The position numbers were made by a program, and so were the translations under genes. Positions 9,986 to 21,132 of a stretch of DNA of 64,000 nt are shown piece after piece. The stretch's first letter is position 1, and each line of letters starts with the position of its first letter. A model generated the notes under the pieces. It saw only the letters and a program-made list of their open reading frames with translations, did no database searches and had not been told where the DNA came from. Source of the stretch: Dacryopinax spathularia (taxonomy: Eukaryota; Basidiomycota; Dacrymycetes; Dacrymycetales; Dacrymycetaceae); assembly GCA_037974965.1 (NCBI GenBank), contig JBBPFI010000017.1, positions 248,001-312,000 on the forward strand. Reading direction: 5' to 3'.

Positions 9986-10831
9986 ATGTCCGTTTTGCTA
10001 GTAATGGAAGAGGGATCGTCGGTAGCTGCGCCTACGAAGTGGTTGCGTAATATGGGCATTCTTGCAAGTTGTGTCCAAGGTTAGTTGCGTGCTCGTGCAG
10101 TGGTGTTGGGTATTGACATGCTGGTAGACGCGACTGTCGGCCCTGCGGTCATACCCATTCCTCATGTCTCGGAGAAGGTCATGTTTCGGGTACGTTGTAC
10201 TTGCTTCGGGGTAATACGGAGCGGGCCGACGAATTTTACCTGCAGATCCTTCCTTGGCTTGAGTACCATCGGGACGAAACAGTGGAGGAGGAACCGAAGG
10301 AGGGATTGGTGTTTTCGGAATGGGACATGGCGTTCATCGGCGCGGATGTGAATGATATGTACGCAGCAGGTCCCGTAATTCGTGTGATCGGTGCGGCATT
10401 GAGTGTTTGATGTATAGATTCGATATATTGAAGGTGATCGATCGCAGGGTGCTGGGGCGTTGGTGTGTATCTGACCGGCTTTGACAGGCAGCGGATTACC
10501 TGGATGCCCGTGGCCTCGTGTGCGCATGGGTTTTTCCTACTTGGGCGCTAACGGTCTGACTGATATGTGTTTAGCCTGCTCGCCTTGAAGGGCTTGGCGG
10601 ACGCGCTGGACGGTCGGCGACCAGATGAACTGCGGGCGTTTCTGGGTTTGGATTGTGATTGGTCGACCACGGAGCGGGTGAGTTGTTAGCTTGGTGCTGG
10701 AATCAGTTATGACCTTTGTCGCGGCGTTGAAGGTAGCTCGAGAGGGGCGAAATGTACGGTTCCCTTTGACTTCGAGTTATAATCGTCTGATGTTGTGTCA
10801 GAAATGGGCGGAGTTCGGGACGGGTTGGTGA
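9986..10831 (+). CDS. Hypothetical protein, six exons, 181 residues
   Basis: The family is not recognised. Exons 9986-10046, 10101-10189, 10246-10369, 10448-10517, 10575-10677 and 10733-10831 join in frame through five GT-AG introns of 54-78 nt, which is the main support. The start is the ATG at 9986; further upstream exons cannot be excluded. The product begins MSVLLVMEEGSSV, has an acidic stretch (DETVEEEPKEG) near the middle and a helical region LLALKGLADALDGRRPDELR. It ends in a basic-aromatic tail. There is no signal peptide or membrane segment. It points away from the RAD9-like gene and toward the minus-strand gene ending at 11226. Confidence 0.55.
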
Positions 10832-11225
10832 CAAGCCGGTGTTGGCGGCTTTCGTGGGTTTCAGCTATTAGGAAGGGCACGCTCTGCGATGCGGGTCGTG
10901 TGGTATAAGCAGTCAATATGTAACGAAGTGCGGTTAGCGAAGGTGTCTGGTTCCCCCTGTGTGCCCTTAAGGAAGACAGCAGGGAGCAGCTATCTAGTGT
11001 CGAAGTAGGTTGACGTCAGCCAGCGAAGACGCGCTATGTCGATAGGGGGAAACGCCAAAGAGGAGGCGTATGTGGGGACGTGGGGAGGAGGAATGGCGGT
11101 GTGTGCATAGTGGAGTGTGGCTTAGCACCAGATGGACGATTGTCAACTGGGATACGGACTACGATGCCATTTTGGAAGTGTATTTTGGTTCACCCATTGG
11201 CCTGATTCGTTATAGTACGGTTGAT
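10832..11225. other. Short intergenic gap between convergent genes
   Basis: No gene, repeat or RNA recognised. The two flanking genes end toward each other across this stretch. Confidence 0.4.
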
Positions 11226-12374
11226 CTACGGTCCATCTGCCTGGTCGTCCTCGGCGAATTCGATTGTGGCCCGGTTTTGTATGGACACTGCAGGTGTGTG
11301 AGACGCGCCTTTCACCTCTCTGATGCACTGCCGGCGAAGTGAGGAGATGTACGGTTTTATGGGGAGGATATGACTTACCGGCGCATGAATATTGTCGTAT
11401 GACACAAGTTGCACCACGTGCTCGAGGCGGAGGTAGAGATTGAATCCTGTGGGATACCGCTCTACGGGATCGAAAGAAATAGCCATGTCGACGAAGTCCC
11501 CGGTCTGGAACAGCGCAGGGTGGCCTCTGGTTACCTTCCCATCGGACCTGCGAATGCCGAGGGACAATCTGCGGTCGGTTACCCATCGGCGTTGGACCTG
11601 GGCGGCGGCGTGGTCGAGCGGATGCTCGATTCCTGGATGAGATAGAGAATGCGCATCTTCTGTAGTAAGGATGGCCGAGTCGGTCTATGCACGATGGGTA
11701 ATAAGAGGCGTGTTCGAGGAGATATGCGCACCTTGGAGAATATCCTGCGCGTGCATCGAACGGCATCCAGATCGTCGTATGTCTGGTTGTCTCGGCATTC
11801 TGTGCCGAGTGTATGGGCGAGCCAGCGTCGAATAAAACGTAGTGTGATCCACGTTTGTCTCCAGATATGAATGCGATCGGGTGAAGGTGGCTCGATGAAG
11901 GCGCTGCTCAACGCCGTCATACAGTGCTCGGCGCGTCTGACGATGGACAAGGATGTCAGTGAATCGTTTTAGAAGCGTATTGGTGTCTTACCCATCCCAG
12001 TCTCCGTAAGGGCCCAGATGGGGGTCCTTCAGGAAGCCTTGGAGCCTTAGTATAGCTGTAATAGGCTGCTGTGTGTTGGGGTCAATCACGAGCACGTCTT
12101 TGGTATGCCGAGGATCGGTCACGCTGGCCTTCGTTTGCAGCAGCAATGTGTTGCAAATGGCTTCGTAGTTGACTGGCAAAGGGATTATGGTATTGTTATT
12201 GTCGCGATGCAACGAGATGCCAGAGTAGTTCCAGCAGTCGCGAACGAGGTCACCATTGGAACCTGTGGAGTGATGGGTACCAGCGGAGTTGCGCTTTAGG
12301 GACATACCTTGAAGGAAGAGGGCCATAGATAAAGCGAGTTGAACCGGTCTTGAGTCGTTCGCAGTGGGTGGATA
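11226..12374 (-). CDS. Hypothetical fungal protein with a GDFVD beta-strand segment, at least five exons
   Basis: No known function. Exons 12308-12374, 11992-12262, 11732-11936, 11379-11684 and 11226-11327 join in frame at four GT-AG introns of 45-55 nt. The 5' end is open: the first listed exon follows a good acceptor at 12375 and an upstream exon is expected, perhaps within 12.4-12.75 kb. Inside that exon the product reads RPVQLALSMALFLQG. A later part reads PALFQTGDFVDMAISF, then a hydrophobic LRLEHVVQLV strand. This resembles anonymous basidiomycete proteins that appear in many copies per genome, which I know only by general pattern. A related motif occurs in the plus-strand gene at 13.4-14.3 kb. 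Confidence 0.55.
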
Positions 12375-13380
12375 CTGCTCTTATACGTGCTGTGGCGAGC
12401 AAGAGTGCGAGGAATAAGAGAGTGAGGCATTCAGGCGGCGTGACGGAGACACAGTTGATCCGCGGGAACGAGCCGATGTTGCCTGTTGTAGGGTCGCTTG
12501 CGTCGCCGGTATGGTAGGTAGATGATTGCGGTGGATTTGATGTAGGAGTGAACGGAGCCGGACTGTTGTGGAAATGATCGAGAGCGAGCCTGTAGCTTAG
12601 AAGGCCGTGGTGTAGTCGGTTCTACGTTGAGACAGAATCGCGGAGCATTGGGGGGACGGCGTTGAAAAGGCTCCGGGGAGCGAGACCGATGCCACTCGTT
12701 TCCTCTGCCCCACGAAAGCATGTCGATCGCGCGAGCGGCAGTGCAGCATCAGGGTTCCGACGGAAGTCGATTGCCAGGCTGCGTCGGCGTGTGCCTCAAT
12801 GTTGCTGCTTTTTGATGATGGGAAAGGAACGGAGGTGGCTCGCGTGTTCGCGTCGTTCTTCCTTCCGATGCGAGCGCTCCAGCGCGGGCTTGCTGGAGTA
12901 TTTATAATGTACTTGGGACGGCATGCGGCTTCTGGCGCGGAACTCTATACGCCCCTGTCATGGCCGGAAAGCGGAAGGCGTTGGGCACTTCGTTGAAGGA
13001 AGGTAGTAAGTCTAGGTTCGTGGCTTTTATTATACGCGAAACTCTGCTTGACCTCGTGTTGGTAGACGTCTAGAGGGCGAGGAGGGTGAGAGCGTGCAGG
13101 CGGACAGCGGGGAGCATGCGAGCTGTGTGAGGATCCAGCAGGAGGTTGGAGGGTCGACGACGATGCCCGTGTGCGTCATTACCTTCTAGCGACGTAACTG
13201 ACGGCCTTGGTCAGGCCGTCCTCCGACTCGTTCCCGGATTCACTTAATGGAGGTGGCGAGGATACCAATGGCACCGTGGGTGATAGGTATGTCGATATGG
13301 ACGTTAGGCCGTGCTTGGGCCTACATTGATGTATATCGTTCAGACAGGAAGTATATGTGGCCGAGGACGTAAAAACGGGA
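12375..13380. other. Unresolved stretch between two hypothetical genes
   Basis: It probably contains 5' exons of the minus-strand gene ending at 11226 and early exons of the plus-strand gene that follows. Frames at 12431-12721 (minus) and 12662-12996 (plus) overlap and neither has recognisable content. Confidence 0.3.
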
Positions 13381-14310
13381 CGCGAAGAACACGAGGATGT
13401 GGACACCGATATAGCTGGTGAGGTTTCGGATGGCGATGGGTGCGTGCGTACTGTTATATGAGACACGCGCTGATGTGTGTTAGGGGCGAACTATCTCCGT
13501 CGGACGCGGAGGAGCCGCTGGATTTCGACGGGATACCCCGGACCTTGCGAAAGTCGGTGTTTCGCATTCTAGTGATGGGTGGATCTGAGGACATTCAGGA
13601 GGATTTTGGAGATGCGCAAGGAAGCCAACAAACAAAGAGGCACGTATCACATTACGAAGTTACCGCTGAACTTGCAGTTCGGGCAGGCGGAGAGTTACCT
13701 GGATATGCGCAACTTTCTTGTGGGTGAGCGGAACAGCGCGGTTCGGATTTATGTGGCCGGCATCACAACGGGGTTGGACTTCAAGACGGCAGAGGGAGCC
13801 CCGCAACGTCGTGTCGCTATATTGATCAAACCTCTCACGTCGCGAGATTCCGAGTGGGCCTCCCGGATTTTTAATGAGTATAGCTCTCCTCCCCAGCGTT
13901 CGTGTTGCGTATCTCGGGCGCACTACGTGAGGCTCATACTGGTGTAGGTACAACGAAAGACAGCTTCCTGCAAATCGAAGCTACACGATGGCAGGTGCCC
14001 TATCGTGCTCCTCCGGGGTCACCGGTGCGTAGCGTCGGTGCGTCTCTATCAGGGCTGACCCTCGCCTTCGTAGGGAAGAGCATTTGCACAGGTATTCCTT
14101 GCGGATAAGAGCATGCGAGACCGAACTCAGTTATCAGTGGACGACTTAGCCATAGGAGACTTGGTGGTTCTGGAAGCGCGGATTCGTTTGGGAAAAACGG
14201 ATGGAGATCGCGTGGTGGAGTTTCAGCTTCAGGCCGTCAACCTGTTGTTACGTGAAGCGAGGACTGTTGCTACTTCTGCTGTGGACGTCGTGGACGATGT
14301 GAGTTGGTAG
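13381..14310 (+). CDS. Probable spliced hypothetical gene, structure partly resolved
   Basis: Not recognised. An acidic exon (DVDTDIAGEVSDGDG) joins in frame to GELSPSDAEEPLDFDG through the intron at 13440-13482. A further in-frame join over a very short 34-nt intron leads to a long segment with VRIYVAGITTGLDF and VAILIKPLTSRDSEW. The final exon near 14113-14300 contains LAIGDLVVLEARIRL and ends at a GTGAGT donor, so more sequence may follow. The GDLV segment recalls GDFVD in the minus-strand gene at 11.2-12.4 kb, suggesting distant paralogy. The exon between about 13.9 and 14.1 kb could not be fixed. The start is arbitrary. Confidence 0.35.
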
Positions 14311-14561
14311 AGTGTCCTCGTTTGGGTAGATTACTTGGTTTGGTGCATACCGGCTGCAATAAGAGGCCTAAGAACGCGGCTTCTCACCTGTGGGCGGCCA
14401 TGGCGGTCACGAGCTTGCGTCTCCCTCGGAGCCGGCGAGTTGCGGTCTATCCCTGTATATATCTGAGATACGTCGCAGTGTTTTGATAGATCACCAGCGT
14501 ACGGTACCTTCGCGTGTTGACCCTGTTTCGGTCAGTTAGTGGATGAGGCGGTCCTCCTTTA

Positions 14562-14840
14562 GGTAAGATGCGCGTGGCGCTTCGGTAGGATGCGCTCGGG
14601 CGTTCGGTAGGATGCGCTCGGGCGTTCGGTAGGATGCGGTCGGGCGTTCGGTAAGATGCGCGTGGCGCTTCGGTAGGATGCGCTCGGGCGTTCGGTAGGA
14701 TGCGGTCGGGCGTTCGGTAGGATGCGCGCGGGCGTTCGGTAGGATGCGCGCGGGCGTTCGGTAGGATGCGCGCGGGCGTTCGGTAGGATGCGCTGGGGCG
14801 TTCGCTAGGATGTGGGTGTGGATTAGGCGGGATGCGTGAG
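14562..14840 (+). repeat. Tandem array, eleven 22-bp units with GGATGCG core plus degenerate units
   Basis: Units of the form GGTAGGATGCGCTCGGGCGT (22 bp with the following TC) repeat without gaps from 14562 to 14803. One or two decayed units follow to about 14840. Variants alternate in a higher-order pattern: an AAGATGCG unit starts a block of about three or four units, and the block recurs. The unit length is not a multiple of three and no open frame is kept, so the array is noncoding. A second array with the same core and spacing lies at 15443-15670, and a mirrored one on the other strand at 37920-38218. Confidence 0.92.
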
Positions 14841-15442
14841 ATGTGTTCTTGTCATCCGCTGGATCGCCGTATATAATTCGGGATTAAGTTGAATACCAAT
14901 GTGGAAGTAAAGATGTCTCGGATATTGCGTTGGGGCACGTCCTCAGGGGGCGGTGATGTTGAGTTCACAAAATGTTAGGAGGTGGTTCAGGGTGAATGGT
15001 GGTCCGTTGGCACGATCTTGTTGGTTCCGCGAAGTGCCTGAGTACTTCTCACTTCAGGAACAGGTGCTTTTGAAAGTAAGCGTTGTGTGTGTTCATACGT
15101 GGATAAAGACTTAGGTCGATCGAAATTCGGTCGGTGAACGACGATCCTGTGAAGAACAGGTCCTTTTGTCGCGAACTATACACGGTTTGGGCTACGTTTG
15201 GCCTCACAACCTCGTGAGCGCACCGGCTACCTCCGGTCTGGTGTACCAGAGACATCAGCGGCGCGGTTATGGTGACGCTGAACCATTTTGCGTTTACCTG
15301 GCCGCTCGAGCTTAACGAGAGGGTATAGAGTATGGCCCTCCATCGTGCCTGTTTCATATAAGGCGTTTGTCTAAGTTCTTGCACGGCATGCACGTTATTA
15401 TACTATGGGGACGGCATGATATGTATTTACGACGAGTTTGGG
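14841..15442. other. Spacer between the two left GGATGCG arrays
   Basis: A minus-strand open frame at 15049-15393 (114 residues, containing RWRAILYTLSLSSSG) could be a small gene or exon; no family is recognised. Nothing else is supported. Confidence 0.3.
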
Positions 15443-15670
15443 GGATGCATGCCTAGCGTCGGGATGCATGTGTCGATCGACATGATGATCCGATAGGTGA
15501 TCAGGATGTCTTCTTTCCGCCACGCGGATGCGTTTGTTGGTGCGGATGCGTTCGCTGTGAAGCTCGGATGCGACCTCCAGAAGACACGGATGTATCCGGT
15601 GTTACGGCGGGATGCGGCCGTTGGGCAACAGGATGCGCTTCCTGTTCGGCAGGATGTGCCTTCCGATGCG
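15443..15670 (+). repeat. Diverged GGATG(CG) array with 21-22 bp spacing
   Basis: GGATG cores begin near 15443, 15462, 15504, 15526, 15544, 15566, 15588, 15610, 15631 and 15652. Most intervals are 21 or 22 bp, and one is 42. Sequence between cores is not conserved, unlike the perfect array at 14562, so the spacing of the short core appears to be what is maintained. Confidence 0.75.
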
Positions 15671-16226
15671 TTGCTTACGACGATAGATTCGCCTTCCTCC
15701 CGGTGGTGGCAAAGGTACCTTCCACACCAGAAGCGTACAAGTGGGTCGAGTGCGGCAAGGAAGGAGAAGGGGCCAGTGAAATCCAGGCCACGACGTGTTT
15801 TGGGCTGTTCACGGTGTTAATTGAAAGTGCTAAGAGTCGCGTTGGCTCCGACGTCTTCATCTTTCTTTTACGTGGTTCGCTGTAGAATGAAATGGACTAT
15901 GTGCGTGTTTGCTGAATGTTTTGGGCGGTATGTGCAGTATACAGTCCTGCACCCCGAAGGATGTTATTCTGCACAATGACCATACGCTTTGCTCGCCTTG
16001 TAATCATTGTATTGTATACCCGGACGACCTGGACATATCATTTCCGTATCGGTGACAGCTAGCTCTGTGCATATCACATAAATAACTCCTCCTTTTGGTG
16101 GTCCCGGTGCACGAGTTCCTTATTCCATACATGTCGTTCGCGATTCATCAGGTGCTCTCCCACAGCTAGTTCGTGCCAGCTAGTTTTTCTGCTTCAGCCT
16201 GGCAAAACACGGGTTGGTACGGGCAT
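15671..16226. other. Gap between left arrays and F-box gene
   Basis: A plus-strand frame continues from the array to 15885 (about 60 residues beyond it, containing AYKWVECGKEGEGASE) with no family resemblance. The remainder to 16226 is AT-richer and holds no recognised feature. It is the 3' side of the F-box gene. Confidence 0.35.
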
Positions 16227-17769
16227 TCATGACTGTTCTGTCTGAGCCCGGATGTCATCGAGTGCGAGCTCCATGCGCGCTTTTCTGATAATCTGGCAAC
16301 ACATTGCCCTGCTGTCGACCACGATTTTGAGGTCCGGCCAAGCACACCGCCAGATTCTCGCCAGCAAGTCAGGCTGCCCGTTTAGCCAAGAAGCCTCGAC
16401 AACGAGCGCATTGTTGCTCTTCGACAGGGTGAATGGTAGCTCCCAGGTCAGTCCGCTAACCCTGATTGACCGGAGACTGGGACAGAAATCTACAAGACGG
16501 CCGAGAGTCTCGATCGAGATTCCGTGCTCGAATCGGACAGCATGTTTGTCAGTCGTTGAGAGCTTCACAAAGGTATCAGGCCACAGTAGCTCCATGCGTT
16601 GCAGTGCCGTCATATTCCTGATGAGTTCCACGAGTCCGCGTCCTTGCAAGAACAGAGGTTCCATGCCGAAATGATGGATGCGTAGTTCCCGGAGTTGAGT
16701 GCATGTGCGTAGCGAGGCCGTTCCTTTACGAAAATCTAGTTCGTCCTCAGACTGAGTCGGGAAATGAGTATGAAGCGCGATTTTGAGTTGGATTAGAGCC
16801 GCGTGCTTCTTCCCGATGACCTCAGTAATCTCTTGGCACTCTTTCTGCAATAGCCGGCAGGTTAATGCGAGATCGAGCGTCTCCAACTGTACGTTCATCC
16901 GTTGCAGCAGAAGTATAGCCGGCCTGGATCGCACGTTGAGGACCAGGTGCTTCAAGGCTACCCACGGTCCCGTTGATCGAGGTCCGTCGAGGAACGTGTA
17001 CGCGTTCGGGGGGAGAATTTGCCCGCTGATGTCAAGTTGCTGGAGATTTGAATGGCCTTGTAGCGTTTCGAGGACCGTCTCGACACAGTATTCGAGGGCA
17101 ATAGAGATACGTGCGAGAACGAAACGAGTTCCAAATCGCGTGAAAGCCACCAAAGAGTTGTTGTCGAGCGTGGCGGTACCGGTGCGCATGAGTCCGAGAT
17201 AGACCACGTTGTTGCAATGCTCGTAGATGTGTGTGATGGCGATAGCGAACGTATGCATCCACGCGTCGCAGTCGTACGAGCTCTTCCTCTGATTCAGGGC
17301 AAGATATATGCGGGATACTGTGGGAGTCACCACCTTCGTAACCAGGAGAAGAGCAGATGGTTGTGACGCGTCTATCGCAATGCTCCGCAAATTCGGGAAG
17401 GGGTTGAGATCGAGAGCGTACGCCAACAAGGTGAGGTAATCGTGCAGACGACTCAGTTGCCTTGCATCGTGCGGGCTAAGCTCGATCTTCAGTATCCAAC
17501 TGCAGTACCACTTCACCCGCGCCAACGTCTACCTAGCTGTCAAATGACCGTTGATGTAGGTACGACGGCGCGCATACCGTTTGGTCACCGAGCGGCCTAA
17601 CGAGTAGAAGCTTGGCCAGGGAGAGCAACATCTTCGAATCAACGTCCTTCCATAGCACTTGCATGGCCCGATTCACGGTCTTGGAGAGCATCGCCAGCTT
17701 CACCAAATCCTTGCGGTCCAGGTAGGAGAAGATATGGTCGGCGATGTCCTCATGCGTGAGTATGGACAT
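16227..17769 (-). CDS. F-box protein with leucine-rich C-terminal region, two exons
   Basis: This is a probable substrate receptor of an SCF ubiquitin ligase. Exon 1 is 17578-17769 and exon 2 is 16227-17528. The 49-nt intron (17529-17577) joins them in phase 0; nearer acceptors would create a stop, which fixes the site. The product is about 497 residues. The F-box is at the very N-terminus (HEDIADHIFSYLDRKDLVKL, then ML and an RAMQVLW segment). The rest is made of irregular leucine-rich strands such as LQQLDISGQI, LETLDLALTC and LRELRIHHFG, typical of fungal F-box/LRR expansions. The substrate is unknown. Such families are large and fast-evolving in Agaricomycetes. Confidence 0.82.
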
Positions 17770-17992
17770 CCTGATGGTGGGATGATGGTTACCACTCGTG
17801 AAGGAACGACGCGAGGGACGCAGTGACGCGAGTCGGCGCGCCTCTTAAATCCGGCTCACGTCTTACGGCCACCGCGCGGAACATCTGGCGGCCTAAATTT
17901 GGGGTAATTTAAGGACATTAATTGTAACGAGTCGTGTAAACTAATGTACAACAAAACTATACGGGATACGGACACGTCAGCGTCGTGCCGAG

Positions 17993-19168
17993 TTAGTAGT
18001 CGGCGGAAAGAATGCCTTGGAGAAGGACGTCGACATCTTGACGCAGACTCTGGACGAGTTGGCGGAGGCAGGCGAGGGTCGTACTGGGTTGCTTTGAGGC
18101 ATTAGCAAGTTCTACCGCGTGGGCTATGAGGCGATCTTCAGCATCGACCCGGATCCTTTTGTCGGCGAGCAAGGTACGAACAAGGCGACGAGCGAAGTCA
18201 GGGTGCTGACAAAGGCGTTCACTCCATTGGTCGAGAGTAATTGCATTACCCTGTTGCGGTGCGTTCCTGGGATACCTAGCGGGTTGCTCAGCTGCAGCCG
18301 CAGGCTGATCTTCTATGTCGGGACTGTTTCGACGTGTAGACTTTATTTCGGTAAGTGGTTCGTCATGATTTACGCGATGCGGGACACGGGCTTACCGTAG
18401 GAGTAGTCGTACCGTGGGCACTTTGCGTCGATTTAGGGGGGCCCTGTCCGGTTAAATCGATTTCGTCCGTATCGGTGGAAGGGGCACCGGCGTCGGGGTC
18501 GGATCTAGCTGCCAGCGAACGCGGAGAGACGGTGATCCTCGAAGCGTGTTGTTCCCTAATCAGCAAAGGAGCGGTGCATACATGCTGCGGACGAAATTAG
18601 TACCGGGTAAGTTCGCGTGGAAGACGCATACATTCTGGTTTTCATTGCTGATCTCTTCGTCTCCGTGGTCGCGGTCAGACTGGACATCGTTCAGTGTGGA
18701 TGAAGTACGGTTGTCCTCATCGGAACGGGGACTCTCGACTTCCTCAGACAGACGAGTCGATCGGCATCGGACGGTAGAAGTTTTCGAGCGCAAGTTGTAG
18801 GGCTCGCGCCCTGTAGCAGCATGACGGTTACGGCTGTTACTTCTCATAGTGGAGGACGTCGGCCCACTGGGATCGCTCCCATTTTTGGCAGCTCGTTTGG
18901 CTTCCCGGGCCTTGACCGCGCGAAGCTTGTAGACCTCCGGAAAGTGGATGTCGTCTTGGTCGGCGAAGCCCATCCTGTCGGTTGGAGAAAGAAGCAGATA
19001 ACGAGGATTGGACTGATCATAGCGCGTCCTCCCGGATTTCCTGTCCTCCACCTCCTGCTGATGGAGTTCGTCGAGGAACTCGTTTTCGGTTCCTTGAACG
19101 ACAGCTCTCTGATATGCAGCCTCGAGGTTCTCCCACTCCTCGTCAGTTTGCTTGGTACTTTTAGGCAT
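17993..19168 (-). CDS. Hypothetical charged protein, three exons, 357 residues
   Basis: No family recognised. Exons 18632-19168, 18396-18584 and 17993-18340 are all phase 0, with introns of 47 and 55 nt; the first has a textbook ACTAAT branch point. The product begins MPKSTKQTDEEWENLEAAY. It is rich in Arg, Lys, Glu and Ser through the middle (KAREAKRAAKNG, EEVESPRSDEDN) and ends in a helical region with DQWSERLCQHPDF and LRQLVQSLRQDVDVLLQG. An alternative in-frame frame opens upstream to 19300. It looks like a disordered protein with a C-terminal coiled or helical module. It is on the same strand as the F-box gene upstream of 17.8 kb. Confidence 0.55.
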
Positions 19169-19953
19169 GAGTAGGCAGTCGTTGAATATCACGGCGAGGT
19201 GATCGTTCGGTCGTAACGGCTCATAGGGGAGCAAAGTCCGACCCCCAAGAGTCGGCGGAGCTGAAAGCGAACAGAAGCAAAGCGCAGAGGACCCTAACAT
19301 GGTGTCTTGAAGGTATCATGATGTACCTACCTGCCAAGTGAGGTATACGCTCGTCGTTTGGAAAGCAAATTGCTCTCCGAGGGCGTTGTTATGACTGGAT
19401 TGTCTTCTACGTCATACGTAACTGTCTCGTTAGTTCGTGCGCAACCAGAGTAAGCGCAGGGGGGGTTGCGAGCGCCGGGGAGCGTTGTGGGAGTTGGCAC
19501 CCTCCGGGGGCGCTCGACTGGTCACCGGTACGCGGTAGCCGCTCCTATCTCTCGGGTATGAATAGCCCTACGAAAGAATCTGTCACCAGGTCCAGCATTT
19601 ATTTCGAAGGATGTGGACGTTCTGCGACAGTCTGTAATGCTCCCGGCCAATGTTGCCATCGAGTTGAGGCTTTAGGATGGAAAGGTGTGGCGCGATGGAA
19701 AGGAACGGAAAGGACAGGAAAGAGCTTCGCTGGGAGTGGCGTTCAGGGGTGTGAGGGTGAGCGTCGCAGGCCCTTTCCTTTCGTACTCTGTTGGCGTCGA
19801 GCGCTTGAATGTTGAGTTAGGAAGTGGGGAAGACGTTGACGCCTTAGGGAAGATGACACAACTTATGGGAAAGCGCCTAGGTGCGAGAAACGTACTTAAG
19901 TCAACACATCATGCCCGACCAAGGCTAGGTGCGGTGAAAGGCTCAGTGGTAAG
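19169..19953. other. Intergenic region between divergent genes
   Basis: This is the shared upstream region of the minus-strand hypothetical gene and the plus-strand dsRBD gene. It contains a purine-rich run with repeated GGAAAGG-like words at about 19677-19730. No gene recognised. Confidence 0.4.
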
Positions 19954-20868
19954 ATGACGCACCCTGCTTCTCTTTCGATCCCAACGGAGCTGGAGGTTGC
20001 CATATTCGATGCAGGTCAAACCGATATATTTGTTCCTTGTCTGGCCTGCAGCGTTACGCAGTCGTCGCTCGCGGATATTGGACGCTGGTCGCTGGCGTTG
20101 ACGACTATCGATGTACTGCGCGCCCGTCACCGGGAAGTCCGTTTGGATGAACTTATCGTGAGTATCTCCGTCTGGGTGATAACCCTGTCGTTGTGCTAAA
20201 GGTGTCCAGGCGATGGAAGCGTCGTGCGTCGTGGACGGCACGTACGCTAGGTGGTCAACTCTATTGCCCTTCAGTCGCTGTTATGTGTCCCCCGAAGGCA
20301 GCGAGCATGTGGCTCAGGCGACTTTGATGGCATATTTCGGCGCTCTTGCTCTTTTGAAGGACACCTCCACGGCACGCAGTCTCGTTTCTCAATGGGCGGG
20401 TTTTACTACATCTCCGTCCACACGTCCTGAGTTCAACGAGTGGAATGGGGGGGGTGGAGGGGTGATTGACGCGGAGGAGGTTATTCAGCCCGCTTTTCCT
20501 CATGTAGATTTTCGCCACGATCGGGACCGGTCTTCTTCCCCGCCTCCCTTGACCGTGGATGAAATAGAGGCGGCGCCGTTGCTCTACTTTAAGCAGTTCG
20601 CTGCTCAAAAGGGTCTATCCGTGTCGGAGGATGCGTCTGCTTGCGGTCCTGATCATCTCCCCCTGTGGACGTGTCGCGTATATGGTACGTAGGCGTACTC
20701 CGGTCACTCCGTCTGCTCATATGCATAATAGTGAATAGCGGCTCAGAACCCTGCGGGGAGGGCGCAGGTCGTAACAAGAAGGAAGGTTTTCGGCTTGCTG
20801 CACTGGACGCGCTGCATAAACTTGGATGGGTGAGTGATATCGTGGGTGGAGATGTGTTACCGGATTGA
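19954..20868 (+). CDS. Double-stranded RNA-binding domain protein, three exons, 271 residues
   Basis: This is a predicted dsRNA binder with no attached catalytic domain, so its partner is unknown. Exons 19954-20157, 20210-20684 and 20732-20868 join in frame through introns of 52 and 47 nt. The C-terminal 75 residues have the dsRBD layout: helix 1 LLYFKQFAAQKGL, strand PLWTCRVYV, a turn GEGAGRNKKEG that supplies the conserved basic helix-2 start, and helix 2 FRLAALDALHKLGW. The N-terminal part is unassigned, with a glycine run and acidic patch before the domain. Small dsRBD-only proteins occur in basidiomycetes. Whether this one touches RNA silencing is only a guess. Confidence 0.7.
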
Positions 20869-21132
20869 CGAGATTTAATAGATTGCCCCCAAGAACCCCA
20901 GCGAGCATGAGGATGAGTACATGTGATTGCTGAGGAATGAGCGTTCGGCCACATTGGTCCTCTTCGGGGAAACCATCTTGTTCCTAATATGACGATCAAG
21001 GTGGGTGAGCGGGTGGGCGTCGCGGGAGCACGTATTATCATGCATTACTGTTATCTTATCATAGTGCGAATACAGTTGGGAAGTTCCGGCACTCTTTTCG
21101 TGCGTGGCACGGTCTAGGTTACGGTCGTCGTA
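20869..21132. other. Short gap between convergent genes
   Basis: 3' sides of the plus-strand dsRBD gene and of the minus-strand zinc-knuckle-like gene. No feature seen. Confidence 0.4.

Noticed and set aside
14562-14840. CRISPR array
   Set aside because: Units are contiguous with no spacers of unrelated sequence, and the host is eukaryotic.
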